Shown here: positions 1 to 7,177 of the stretch, piece after piece
Position numbering within the stretch: the stretch's first letter is position 1
Layout of the letters: each line of letters starts with the position of its first letter
Assembly (NCBI GenBank): GCA_026386805.1
Contig: JAPLMX010000081.1
Span: 1-56,292, forward strand
Length of the DNA stretch: 56,292 nt
Source of the DNA: Phycisphaerae bacterium
GTDB taxonomy: Bacteria; Planctomycetota; Phycisphaerae; Sedimentisphaerales; Anaerobacaceae
Direction: 5' to 3'
Translations under genes and position numbers: made by a program
Notes under the pieces: model-generated
Databases searched by the model: none
Told to the model about the DNA's origin: nothing
Seen by the model: only the letters and a program-made list of their open reading frames with translations

Positions 1-272
1 GTCTTCGCTTGCGCCGAGGACCTGTGCAGTTCAAGCACGGCTTCGACGAAGAACTTGCGGGTCCCGCCGATGCGGATCGCGTCTTCATGAATGACGTCTT
101 TGTACGCCTCGGCCCAGCCTCGCGTGTTGTCCACGTCCCAACCCAATGCCTTGAAGAACGGGTCGAGGTACTCGCGTCTCAGTTGGGTTTCACTGTACCG
201 GCCCTGAGCGTAGGACTCCCTGTTCCGCTCGAACGTCTCCACCAGTCTCGCGATCTCTACAGGCAGCGTCAT
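1..272 (-). pseudogene. Type IIG restriction-modification protein, N-terminal fragment (runs off the window)
   Basis: The reverse strand is open from an ATG at 272 to the window edge (90 codons). AAGGAG lies about 16 nt upstream of the ATG, which is rather far. The translation begins MTLPVEIARLVETFER and continues through LGWDVDNTRGWAEAYKDV, which I recognise as the start of type IIG (Eco57I-like) restriction-methyltransferase proteins. In the relatives I remember, two RIGG motifs are separated by about 13 residues (APDY-type segment) before FFVEAKKP. Here there is a single RIGG followed at once by TRKFFVEA, then VLELHRSS instead of KKP. That looks like a deletion between two short direct repeats followed by decay, so this is probably a remnant. 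The rest of the gene lies outside the window. Family call from memory; pseudogene status inferred. Confidence 0.5.
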
Positions 273-409
273 GTGCGTTCCCGGCTTACTCCTTGATCTT
301 CCGAACCCGGCAAATCATATACCACAACCGCTCTATCGACAAGCCATAGGCCTGCGGATTGATTATTACGGAAGCAAGCCGGACACGCTCGGGGCGGGCG
401 TGCTGGGGA

Positions 410-750
410 GATTTTCCGCTTTGGGCCAATAGCATGGTGTGAGGAAGAGGGCGACACCCCAAACCAGCGGCGTCGCCATGCCAATGGGCCGCTGTGGCGC
501 TCAGGTTGCTTCTCAGCAGAGCCTTATCCTCCACAGCGGCGCGTTCAAGAATACCCTCGTTCTTTCTTGTCGGCAAGAAATCGTGCCGGGGCTCCAGGGC
601 AATTGCATCCGAGCATGGATATCCTAAAATGATAGATCGGTGCGTGCCACGCACCGACCTATCTGCGCAAACCTCTGTGAATCCAGGAGGCACCCGGAGA
701 GTGATGCCGTGCCGTCTTTCTACCATGCTATTGGCTCAAAGCGGTAAATT
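410..750. repeat. 340-bp segment bounded by ~28-bp inverted repeats
   Basis: The left arm at 410-438, read on the reverse strand, begins ACCATGCTATTGGC and continues CAAAGCGG. The right arm at about 722-750 reads the same on the forward strand with only a few mismatches. The interior has no convincing gene. It contains a perfect hairpin at 639-656 (arms CGGTGCGTG and CACGCACCG), within a longer palindrome at 631-663. Just outside the right arm, 759-777 forms another perfect hairpin (arms CCGGGGAC and GTCCCCGG). The arrangement resembles a small non-autonomous element or MITE; no target-site duplication was confirmed. Confidence 0.45.
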
Positions 751-880
751 TCAGGGGTCCGGGGACAGAGTCCCCGGAGATCGGTTTGTTCTCCGGCCGC
801 GAGGGCACAGGAACCAGGTGCTCCGTATGGAGACATGGCAAAAATAATTCAAGGAAAACCCTGATTCCGACGAAAATTGG

Positions 881-909
881 TTGACAGCATATCCGGCTTG
901 TGTTACAAT
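881..909 (+). promoter_or_regulatory. Sigma70-type promoter, TTGACA-17-TACAAT
   Basis: The -35 box TTGACA is at 881-886 and the -10 box TACAAT at 904-909, separated by 17 nt, essentially the housekeeping consensus. It points toward the first prepilin-like gene at 1271, with a predicted start of transcription near 916. Seen directly in the sequence; activity is inferred. Confidence 0.6.
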
Positions 910-915
910 CATAGT

Positions 916-1270
916 TGAAGTCAGGTGGATTTGCAGAAGTCCTATATTATACGTAGCATTGTCATCATAAGATACTTCAGCACTTCATATCCAGATCCGC
1001 CTGCCTTTGGAGTTGTAGGGACACACAAGACCTACGTGAGGAGCATCTAAGGGTCTGCTGCCTAAGTTATTGAAACTCGGGTACACAGCAAAGCTTTTGT
1101 GAAATCCAACCGGCCGCTGTCCGCGTGTAGACAGTATTTCAGTCCGGAGATTCGCATTTTGAGCATTTGCCGGTCAAGCGGCAATAGGCATTCATCCGTT
1201 AAAGTGGCCAATGTGGCGGAACTGGAGAACGGCCGGTCTGCGAATCCCAACTGAGTGAAAGGAGAATCGA
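916..1270 (+). other. Long leader before the first prepilin-like gene
   Basis: About 355 nt separate the predicted transcription start from the ATG at 1271, with no convincing ORF between. Such a long leader leaves room for RNA-level control, but I do not recognise a known riboswitch or leader class. The ribosome-binding site AAGGAGA lies at its end, about 6 nt before the ATG. Confidence 0.35.
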
Positions 1271-2197
1271 ATGAGAAAGAAAGGTTTTACCCTCGTCGAG
1301 CTGCTGGTCGTGATTGCGATCATCGCTCTGCTAATGGGCATTCTGATGCCGGCACTGGCTCGCGTGCGCCAGTTGGCATTCCGAATGACCTGCGGCACCA
1401 ACCTGGCAGGCATTGGCAAGGCCATGCTGCTGTACTCCAACGATTACCAGGATGAGTTGCCCCGCGCCGGCGGCCGCAACACCACCTGGGGAGCCGTGAC
1501 GAATTGGACGGCCACGAACCGGAACTTGGCCTTCGGGCTTGATGCCCTAGGCGCCAACGGCTCCGCCTCGATCAGCTCGTGCTTCTACCTGCTGGTCAAG
1601 TACACGGAAGTGACGCCGAAATCCTTCCTCTGCAAGGGCGATGCCGGCACCACCGAGTTCAAGCTCTCCGAGCTGGCCACGGCGCCCACGGCGGCCTTCG
1701 AGCTGGTCGATGCCTGGGACTTCGGGCCGCAGGCGGATGCCTACAAGCATTGCAGCTACTCGTATCACATCCCGTTCGGCATGTACGCTCTGACGGTTTC
1801 GAGCGAGCCGGGCTTTGCCGTCGCGGCCGACAGGAACCCGTTCCTTGTCAGCCCTGCAGCGACCGCGAGAGACATCACCACGTTCATCCCGGATCTTCCG
1901 GCGGCCGGCTACAGCGGAACATCCGAGACCGCCAAGCAGGGCAACTGCAATTCCCATCAGTTGGACGGTCAGAACGTCATGTACCTCGACACGCACGTGA
2001 CCTTCGAGAAGAGGTCGTTCTGCTCGATCGAGGACGACAACATCTACCTGGTCTCGTTGAACGCACTCAAGGGCGATGCGAAGGGTGCGATTCCGATTCC
2101 GCCGACCGTCAGTATTCTGAGCCGCAAGGACTCTGTCCTGGTTCAGGACCCCGATGTCTTCGGCGGCGGCACCGCGGCCCGCTCGACCCGCAGTTAG
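1271..2197 (+). CDS. Type II secretion-like protein with prepilin N-terminus (copy 1)
   Basis: This 308-residue protein starts MRKKGFTLVELLVVIAIIAL, a classic prepilin cleavage/methylation signal: cleavage after the Gly of KKG, with F+1 and E+5 of the mature chain, followed by a hydrophobic helix. The remaining ~270 residues form the pseudopilin-like globular domain common in multi-copy families of Planctomycetota. Near residue 227 the segment SHQLDGQNVMYLDTHV resembles the conserved C-terminal motif of that family (H, then YLD.HV). AAGGAGA lies about 6 nt before the ATG and a strong promoter sits 360 bp upstream. The near-identical paralogue at 3040 and the terminator at 2232 suggest two separately transcribed copies. 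Exact role (envelope pilin, surface protein or secretion pseudopilin) unknown. Confidence 0.85.
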   Translation: MRKKGFTLVELLVVIAIIALLMGILMPALARVRQLAFRMTCGTNLAGIGKAMLLYSNDYQDELPRAGGRNTTWGAVTNWTATNRNLAFGLDALGANGSASISSCFYLLVKYTEVTPKSFLCKGDAGTTEFKLSELATAPTAAFELVDAWDFGPQADAYKHCSYSYHIPFGMYALTVSSEPGFAVAADRNPFLVSPAATARDITTFIPDLPAAGYSGTSETAKQGNCNSHQLDGQNVMYLDTHVTFEKRSFCSIEDDNIYLVSLNALKGDAKGAIPIPPTVSILSRKDSVLVQDPDVFGGGTAARSTRS

Positions 2198-2231
2198 CAA
2201 CTGGAGTTGAGGTTTTTGTCTGAATGATTGA

Positions 2232-2269
2232 GGCGGCCCCGGTGGGGCTCACTCGGGGCCGCCTTTTAT
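2232..2269 (+). terminator. Intrinsic terminator after prepilin-like copy 1
   Basis: A perfect 10-bp GC stem (GGCGGCCCCG at 2232-2241 pairing with CGGGGCCGCC at 2254-2263) with a 12-nt loop is followed by TTTTAT. It ends the transcript about 35 nt after the stop codon. Confidence 0.85.
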
Positions 2270-3039
2270 CATCCCCGCCGGGTGGGGATGGAGCACAAGT
2301 ACCCGTAGCGTGTTCTTTGACAATGTGGCTGATTGTTGAGCGAGAAAAGCCCATGAGGAGTCTGAGGGAGAAGTGGGATTGTTGATTTTTGATTTGTGAA
2401 TCAACAATCAAAAATCAGACTTCGCACTTTTGTCTTCTGGTGATTGTCGGTCGTGTCATAACTCTTGAGCTATCATATATCTTTCCCTTCCTTATCGTCC
2501 GACCCGCCCGTGTGAGGACGCGGTTCCCCCTTCGACCCCGACAGGCATCCTTTCGCTCACGGGCTCGAGTTTCACCCGCAAATCCATGCAAGCACATGCG
2601 CTGCGCGCACCTACGCGCGCCTGCTGCGGTGCGCCGGAGGCGCGCGCCCGGCTCGGATCGTGTCTGACCGATCTTGCGCTCGATTCGAATCTCGAATCTC
2701 GAAACCCGAAACCGCCCTGCGGACGGTTCCGGGTCTCTATCCGGACGAATCCATGATCCGCCGCCCCATCGCGCCGCCGCAGGGCGCATGTGCCGATTCT
2801 CTGGCGCGCCATCGGTCCGTCTCGGTTTGGAGACGACCGCTTGCGTACTCCACTGACACCAACCCAAGAGATGGGCGGGCCCATAGGCGCTCAGCCGAAG
2901 AGACGGGGAGTGTTTCCCCGGACCGATGGCACCCGCGCGGACCGTGGTTTCGTGCTGCATTCATCTATTGCCATTCCTTTTTCCACGCCGCCGGGAAGGT
3001 CGGTCCCGCCGATCTCACAGAACAGGAAAGGGAACTATT
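2270..3039. other. Intergenic region between the two prepilin-like genes
   Basis: No gene is supported here. An AT-rich palindrome at 2377-2416 (GATTGTTGATT against AATCAACAATC, with the alternative pairing GATTTTTGATT against AATCAAAAATC) could fold in two overlapping ways. The rest is GC-rich sequence with open frames on both strands but no recognisable product. No strong promoter was seen ahead of the second copy. Confidence 0.5.
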
Positions 3040-3963
3040 ATGAAGACGAAAGGGTTCACACTGGTTGAGCTGTTGGTCGTGATTGCGATCATCGCTCTGC
3101 TAATGGGCATTCTGATGCCGGCACTGGCTCGCGTGCGCCAGTTGGCATTCCGCATGACCTGCGGCACCAACCTGGCAGGCATTGGCAAGGCCATGCTGCT
3201 GTACTCCAACGACTACCAGGATGAGTTGCCCCGCGCCGGCGGCCGCAACACCACCTGGGGCGCCGTGACGAATTGGGCGGCCACCAACCGGATCCAAGCC
3301 TTCGGGCTCGATGCCCAGGGCGCCAACGGCGCGGCCTCGATCAGCTCGTGCTTCTACCTGCTGGTCAAGTACACCGAAGTGACGCCGAAATCCTTCCTCT
3401 GCAAGGGCGATGCCGGCACCACCGAGTTCAAGCTCTCCGAGCTGGCCACGGTGCCCGCACCGGACTTCGAGCTGGTCGATGCCTGGGATTTCGGGCCGCA
3501 GGCGGATGCCTACAAGCATTGCAGCTACTCGTATCACATCCCGTTCGGGCAGTATGCTCTGACGGTCTCGAGCGAGCCGGGCTTTGCCGTCGCGGCGGAC
3601 AGGAACCCGTTCATCGTCAGCCCTGCAGCGACCGCGAGAGACCTCACCACGTTCATCCCGGACCTTCCGGCGGCGGGCTACAGTGGCACCTCGGAGACCG
3701 CCAAGCAGGGCAACTGCAATTCCCATCAGTTGGACGGCCAGAACGTCATGTACCTCGACACGCACGTGACCTTCGAGAAGAGGTCGTTCTGCTCGATCGA
3801 GGACGACAACATCTACCTGGTCTCGCCGACGGCGCTGAAGGGCAATGCGAAAGGTACAGTCCCTGTACCGCCGAATGTCAGCATCCTGAGCCGCAAGGAC
3901 TCCGTCCTGGTTCACGATCCCGACAAGATCGGCACCCCGGGCACCACGAGGCCACGGCCCTGA
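3040..3963 (+). CDS. Type II secretion-like protein with prepilin N-terminus (copy 2)
   Basis: A 307-residue tandem paralogue of the protein at 1271. The frame stays open upstream, but the ATG at 3040 is the sensible start: it is preceded by GGAAAGGG and opens directly into MKTKGFTLVELLVVIAIIAL, the prepilin signal. It is almost identical to copy 1 through residue ~280, with scattered substitutions (for example the SNDYQDELPRAGGRN region is unchanged while WTATNRNL reads WAATNRIQ). It diverges only in the last ~25 residues, ending in a Pro/Arg-rich tail. The lack of similarity in the upstream regions suggests a gene-body duplication or ongoing gene conversion. Confidence 0.85.
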   Translation: MKTKGFTLVELLVVIAIIALLMGILMPALARVRQLAFRMTCGTNLAGIGKAMLLYSNDYQDELPRAGGRNTTWGAVTNWAATNRIQAFGLDAQGANGAASISSCFYLLVKYTEVTPKSFLCKGDAGTTEFKLSELATVPAPDFELVDAWDFGPQADAYKHCSYSYHIPFGQYALTVSSEPGFAVAADRNPFIVSPAATARDLTTFIPDLPAAGYSGTSETAKQGNCNSHQLDGQNVMYLDTHVTFEKRSFCSIEDDNIYLVSPTALKGNAKGTVPVPPNVSILSRKDSVLVHDPDKIGTPGTTRPRP

Positions 3964-4041
3964 TCGCGCGGATGGGCTTCGAGTTTGACACGCCGGCGGC
4001 TTCGCGCGCGGAGGCGTGAAGCCGCCTGACCTTGGCAGCAC

Positions 4042-4079
4042 GCGGTGGTCCCGCCCGGCAACGAGCGGGGCCGCTTTTT
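4042..4079 (+). terminator. Intrinsic terminator after prepilin-like copy 2
   Basis: A GC-rich imperfect hairpin (left arm 4042-4054, right arm GCGGGGCCGC at 4065-4074) is followed by five T residues. It lies between convergent genes and mainly fits the forward-strand prepilin transcript. Confidence 0.6.
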
Positions 4080-4136
4080 CTATGGTGGGTGAGAGCGGCA
4101 AAGCCGCAGGACCTTGCCGCCGGCGAATGGCCCGAA

Positions 4137-5501
4137 TCAATACGTGTGGCGATGGACCTTGGACGTCCTGAAGCCGTAGATGGCGATCACGACGAAGCAG
4201 ATCAGCGGCAGCACGAACGAGGCCCGCGTGCTCGACAAGGTCGTGAACCCCAGGTTGAAGGCGTTCATGTCCATGATAGCGCCCTGCATCGGCGGCATGA
4301 GGCAGCCGCCGCCGATGGCCATAATCAGCCCGGCCGCACCCAGCTTGGCGTCATCCCCAAGCCCTTTGAGGGCGATTCCGTAGATCGTGGGGAACATCAG
4401 CGACATGCAGGCCGAGACGCCGACGAGGCAGTACAGGCCGACCATGCCCTTGAGGAAGATCGTGCCGGCCACCAGTCCGAAGCCGCCGATCGCCAGCGAC
4501 ATCAACAGGCCGCCCGGACTGAAGAATTTCAGCAGGAACGTACAGATGAAGCGGCTGCTCACGAAGATGACCATCGCGATCATGTTGTAGAACTGGCCCT
4601 GCGTCTTGGGCAAGCCCAGCTCGTTCTCCGCGTACTGGATGATGAACGTCCAGCACATGATCTGCGCTCCCACGTAGAACGCTTGCGCGACGACACCCTC
4701 AAGGTATTTCCGATTGGCCAGCAGACGCTTGAGCGTGGCGCCCAGGTTGAGCTGATTGTCGTCTTCGCCCTTGATGCGCGGCAACCGTGCGATCGCGAAC
4801 ACGACCAGGGCGACCAGCACCACCAACCCCAAGACCAGATAGGGGCCGATAATCACGTTGAGATCGTGCTGGCTCATGGCGGTGAACTTCTCCGGCACCG
4901 TCCCCTGAAGCACGCGCCGACTGGCTTCATCCGTCGGGTCGAGTTTGGCCAGGATGAAGTTCCGGGCCGTCAACATCCCCAGCAGCGAGCCCATCGGATT
5001 GAAGGACTGGGCGAAGTTCAGCCGGCGGGTGGCGGTGTCTTCGGGGCCCATGGCCAGCACGTAGGGATTGGCGCTGGTTTCCAGGAAGGACAGGCCGCAG
5101 GTCATCACGAAATAGGAAAGCAGGAAGGCCCAGAAGGCCATCATCCAGCCGGACGGGATAAACATCAGGCACCCGGCCGCGTACAGCGACAGTCCCACGA
5201 GGATGCCGCTCTTGTAGCTGAAACGCTTGATGAAGAGCGCCGCCGGGATGGCCATCACGCAGTAGCCGCCGTAGAAGGCGAACTGAACCAGCGAGCTTTG
5301 GAAATTGCTGATCAGCAGAATGTTTTTGAAGGCGGCGACCATGGGGTTCGTGATGTCATTCGCAAACCCCCACAGCGAGAAGAGCGTCGTGACCAGGACG
5401 AAAGACCACAGGATGTTCGCGGGAATGACCCGGCTGGCGACGCGCGCCGGCGTGAGAGCCGCCGCATCCTTACCGGGTAGTGCGTCCGATCGATCTGCCA
5501 T
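4137..5501 (-). CDS. fucP: FucP-type sugar:H+ symporter (MFS)
   Basis: This 454-residue inner-membrane protein has about 12 hydrophobic helices and matches the L-fucose/proton symporter branch of the major facilitator superfamily (E. coli FucP is 438 residues). The motif LWGFANDITNP at residues 43-53 carries an acidic residue at the position of the proton-coupling Asp of FucP. GLSFLETSANPY at 136-147 carries the second coupling acid (E141, equivalent to Glu135). The start is the ATG at 5501, with GAGG 8 nt upstream. It stands alone on the minus strand. Substrate could be fucose, or glucose/galactose as in the related GlcP/GluP group; the alpha-fucosidase-like gene at 47.3 kb fits fucose, which is inference. 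Confidence 0.85.
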   Translation of the reverse strand: MADRSDALPGKDAAALTPARVASRVIPANILWSFVLVTTLFSLWGFANDITNPMVAAFKNILLISNFQSSLVQFAFYGGYCVMAIPAALFIKRFSYKSGILVGLSLYAAGCLMFIPSGWMMAFWAFLLSYFVMTCGLSFLETSANPYVLAMGPEDTATRRLNFAQSFNPMGSLLGMLTARNFILAKLDPTDEASRRVLQGTVPEKFTAMSQHDLNVIIGPYLVLGLVVLVALVVFAIARLPRIKGEDDNQLNLGATLKRLLANRKYLEGVVAQAFYVGAQIMCWTFIIQYAENELGLPKTQGQFYNMIAMVIFVSSRFICTFLLKFFSPGGLLMSLAIGGFGLVAGTIFLKGMVGLYCLVGVSACMSLMFPTIYGIALKGLGDDAKLGAAGLIMAIGGGCLMPPMQGAIMDMNAFNLGFTTLSSTRASFVLPLICFVVIAIYGFRTSKVHRHTY

Positions 5502-5649
5502 TGCTTGGGCCTCATCTTAACTGGACAATGTCTTCGTCCGGGCTTGACCACGATCCCTTACCCAGGCGCCTGAACGCGCGATATCATGCCAGCAGGCCGC
5601 AGACCTGTCAAGCCCTCCTTGCGGGGTCACCGGCCGCATCTGCGGCGCA

Positions 5650-5689
5650 TAAAAACGCACGAGCCGCGGCAGAGAATCCGCGGCCCGTG
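5650..5689 (-). terminator. Intrinsic terminator of the PEP-CTERM gene
   Basis: On the minus strand a 12-bp stem (CACGGGCCGCGG with CCGCGGCTCGTG, one G-T pair) is followed by CGTTTTTAT. It lies just downstream of the PEP-CTERM gene stop at 5716. Confidence 0.75.
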
Positions 5690-5715
5690 CCCTTCCAATA
5701 CAGGGGGGCTTCAGA

Positions 5716-6459
5716 TCAATGTAAGGTGCGCCGGCGGCGGAGGATGCTGCACAGGCCGCCGAGCCCGAGTAGGAGGATCGTCGCCGGTTCGGGCACCGCC
5801 ACCAGGTAATTCTGCCCGCCGTTGTTTGTGAACACGCGCAGGTCCGCCTTCGGCCCGCAGCCCGTGAGGCTCTGGAGCCATTTGTTCGCAGTGGCCGCAT
5901 CAATGTTCAGGGCAATGAAGCCGCCGATGCCGGAGGTGCCGTCGGCCGCCACGTCCCACTTCGACCCCGAGGCGGGCGCGTTCTCATAGACGATCTCCCA
6001 GACCGCCGCCGCGAAGGCCGCCGCACTGCGGTTGGCCGCGCTGGAGGTCCCGCTCTGGGACCAGGACGGATCGTAATAGCGGGCCCACAGCTCCCGCAGG
6101 TACGTGGCTTTGGTGGTCCCCAAGGTCTCGCTGGTATAGCTGACGACCATGTTGTCGGGCGTGTCCACCGCGTACCGCAGGGTTTGGGTCGGGGCCGCCT
6201 CGTTGAGCTCGACGCAGAAACCCGAAATCGGGCCGTTGTGCCACGTGCTGCCCGCGCCGCTGTCGCCGGTCTTGTTGAGCGTGTAGACGCCGGCCACCAT
6301 GTCGGTTCCGTACTGGCCGCCGCCCCAGACGGTGGCCGCATCGTAGGCCCCGAAGCCGTCGTTCACGATGTTGACCGTATTGGCGAAATTCGTTCCGGCC
6401 GTCAGCAGCAGTTGGGTTATGGCCCACGCCAGAAATCTCGATGTGATCCGCATTCGCAT
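5716..6459 (-). CDS. Secreted PEP-CTERM sorting-domain protein
   Basis: The 247-residue product has a signal peptide (MRMRITSRFLAWAITQLLLTA), an extracellular domain of ~195 residues, and ends with the exosortase signal VPEPATILLLGLGG followed by a short hydrophobic stretch and RRRRT. PEP-CTERM proteins are processed by an exosortase and displayed at the surface or linked to exopolysaccharide. The frame is open further upstream to 6546, but 6459 places the signal peptide at the N-terminus and has a G-rich ribosome-binding site. The body contains GFCVELNEA and WEIVYE; I do not recognise its fold with confidence. No exosortase gene is in the window. A terminator follows at 5650-5689. Confidence 0.8.
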   Translation of the reverse strand: MRMRITSRFLAWAITQLLLTAGTNFANTVNIVNDGFGAYDAATVWGGGQYGTDMVAGVYTLNKTGDSGAGSTWHNGPISGFCVELNEAAPTQTLRYAVDTPDNMVVSYTSETLGTTKATYLRELWARYYDPSWSQSGTSSAANRSAAAFAAAVWEIVYENAPASGSKWDVAADGTSGIGGFIALNIDAATANKWLQSLTGCGPKADLRVFTNNGGQNYLVAVPEPATILLLGLGGLCSILRRRRTLH

Positions 6460-6935
6460 GATCGCCCCACCCCCAAGAAACGAAACGCTCGTAGAGTCAC
6501 CAACCTTACTTGGTGCCCCAAGGCGAGACTCTCGAGCACCCCCCAAGCGGAATCAACCCCCCACAGGCGATTCACAAGAGTAAGTGTACCCGATTGGCGA
6601 GAGGAAGTCAAGGAAATAGGCCGCCCGCGCCCGCCCCGGCCGGACGTGGCCTCACGACGCCCCTCACGGGCCTGTCCGGCCCATGCTTATCGGATGCAAC
6701 GGCTGTGTTTCTTAGCCGCACCGCAAAGATTTTCCCGCCGGAACCGCACGCGGGTCCCCGGCGCAGAAGATCGCCTTGCCCGGCCGTGAATTACCCCCGT
6801 CCCAGCTCGACTTGAGGGCCGGCCTCGAAGTCCCTCGGTTGGCCAAAAAGAAAATTAGGGTGGCGTCCGCGAAGACTGCCGATAGAATGGGGGTAAGTAC
6901 GCAACTGAATCTGGGTATGCAGGAAAGGATGATGT
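6460..6935. other. Intergenic region
   Basis: Divergent spacer between the PEP-CTERM gene and the small lysine-rich gene. Several short overlapping frames exist but none has a recognisable product or a good ribosome-binding site. Nothing else was identified. Confidence 0.5.
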
Positions 6936-7049
6936 ATGGCCCAAAGTCATGATGCCAAGAAGAACGTAAAGAAAAAGGCACAGAAAACGCTGAAAGAGAA
7001 ACGGCTTGAGAAGAAGATGAAGAAAGATAACAAGACCGCGGGACTGTGA
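6936..7049 (+). CDS. Small lysine-rich basic protein (37 aa)
   Basis: An ORF of 38 codons begins with ATG at 6936, 7-8 nt after a strong AGGAAAGG. The product starts MAQSHDAKKNVKKKAQKTLK and about 40% of its residues are lysine or arginine, with no hydrophobic core. A stable hairpin at 7061-7098 follows closely, so the gene looks like a compact transcription unit. Very short, highly basic proteins of this style occur in planctomycetes; I cannot name a function. Nucleic-acid binding is a guess from charge alone. Confidence 0.55.
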   Translation: MAQSHDAKKNVKKKAQKTLKEKRLEKKMKKDNKTAGL

Positions 7050-7060
7050 TAGAATCAAGG

Positions 7061-7098
7061 ACAGCCGCCTGTTCACCAGACGGACAACAGGCGGCTGT
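7061..7098. terminator. Perfect 13-bp hairpin between convergent genes
   Basis: ACAGCCGCCTGTT at 7061-7073 pairs exactly with AACAGGCGGCTGT at 7086-7098 around a 12-nt loop. It lies between the small basic gene and the convergent beta-helix gene and could terminate either. The T tract after it is weak. Confidence 0.6.
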
Positions 7099-7177
7099 TC
7101 CTGCCCTCATTTTATCCCATCGCGTGTCATGCCTGATCTCTCCCTTTCTCTGCGGCCGTTGCCATCGCCTTCCCGGG

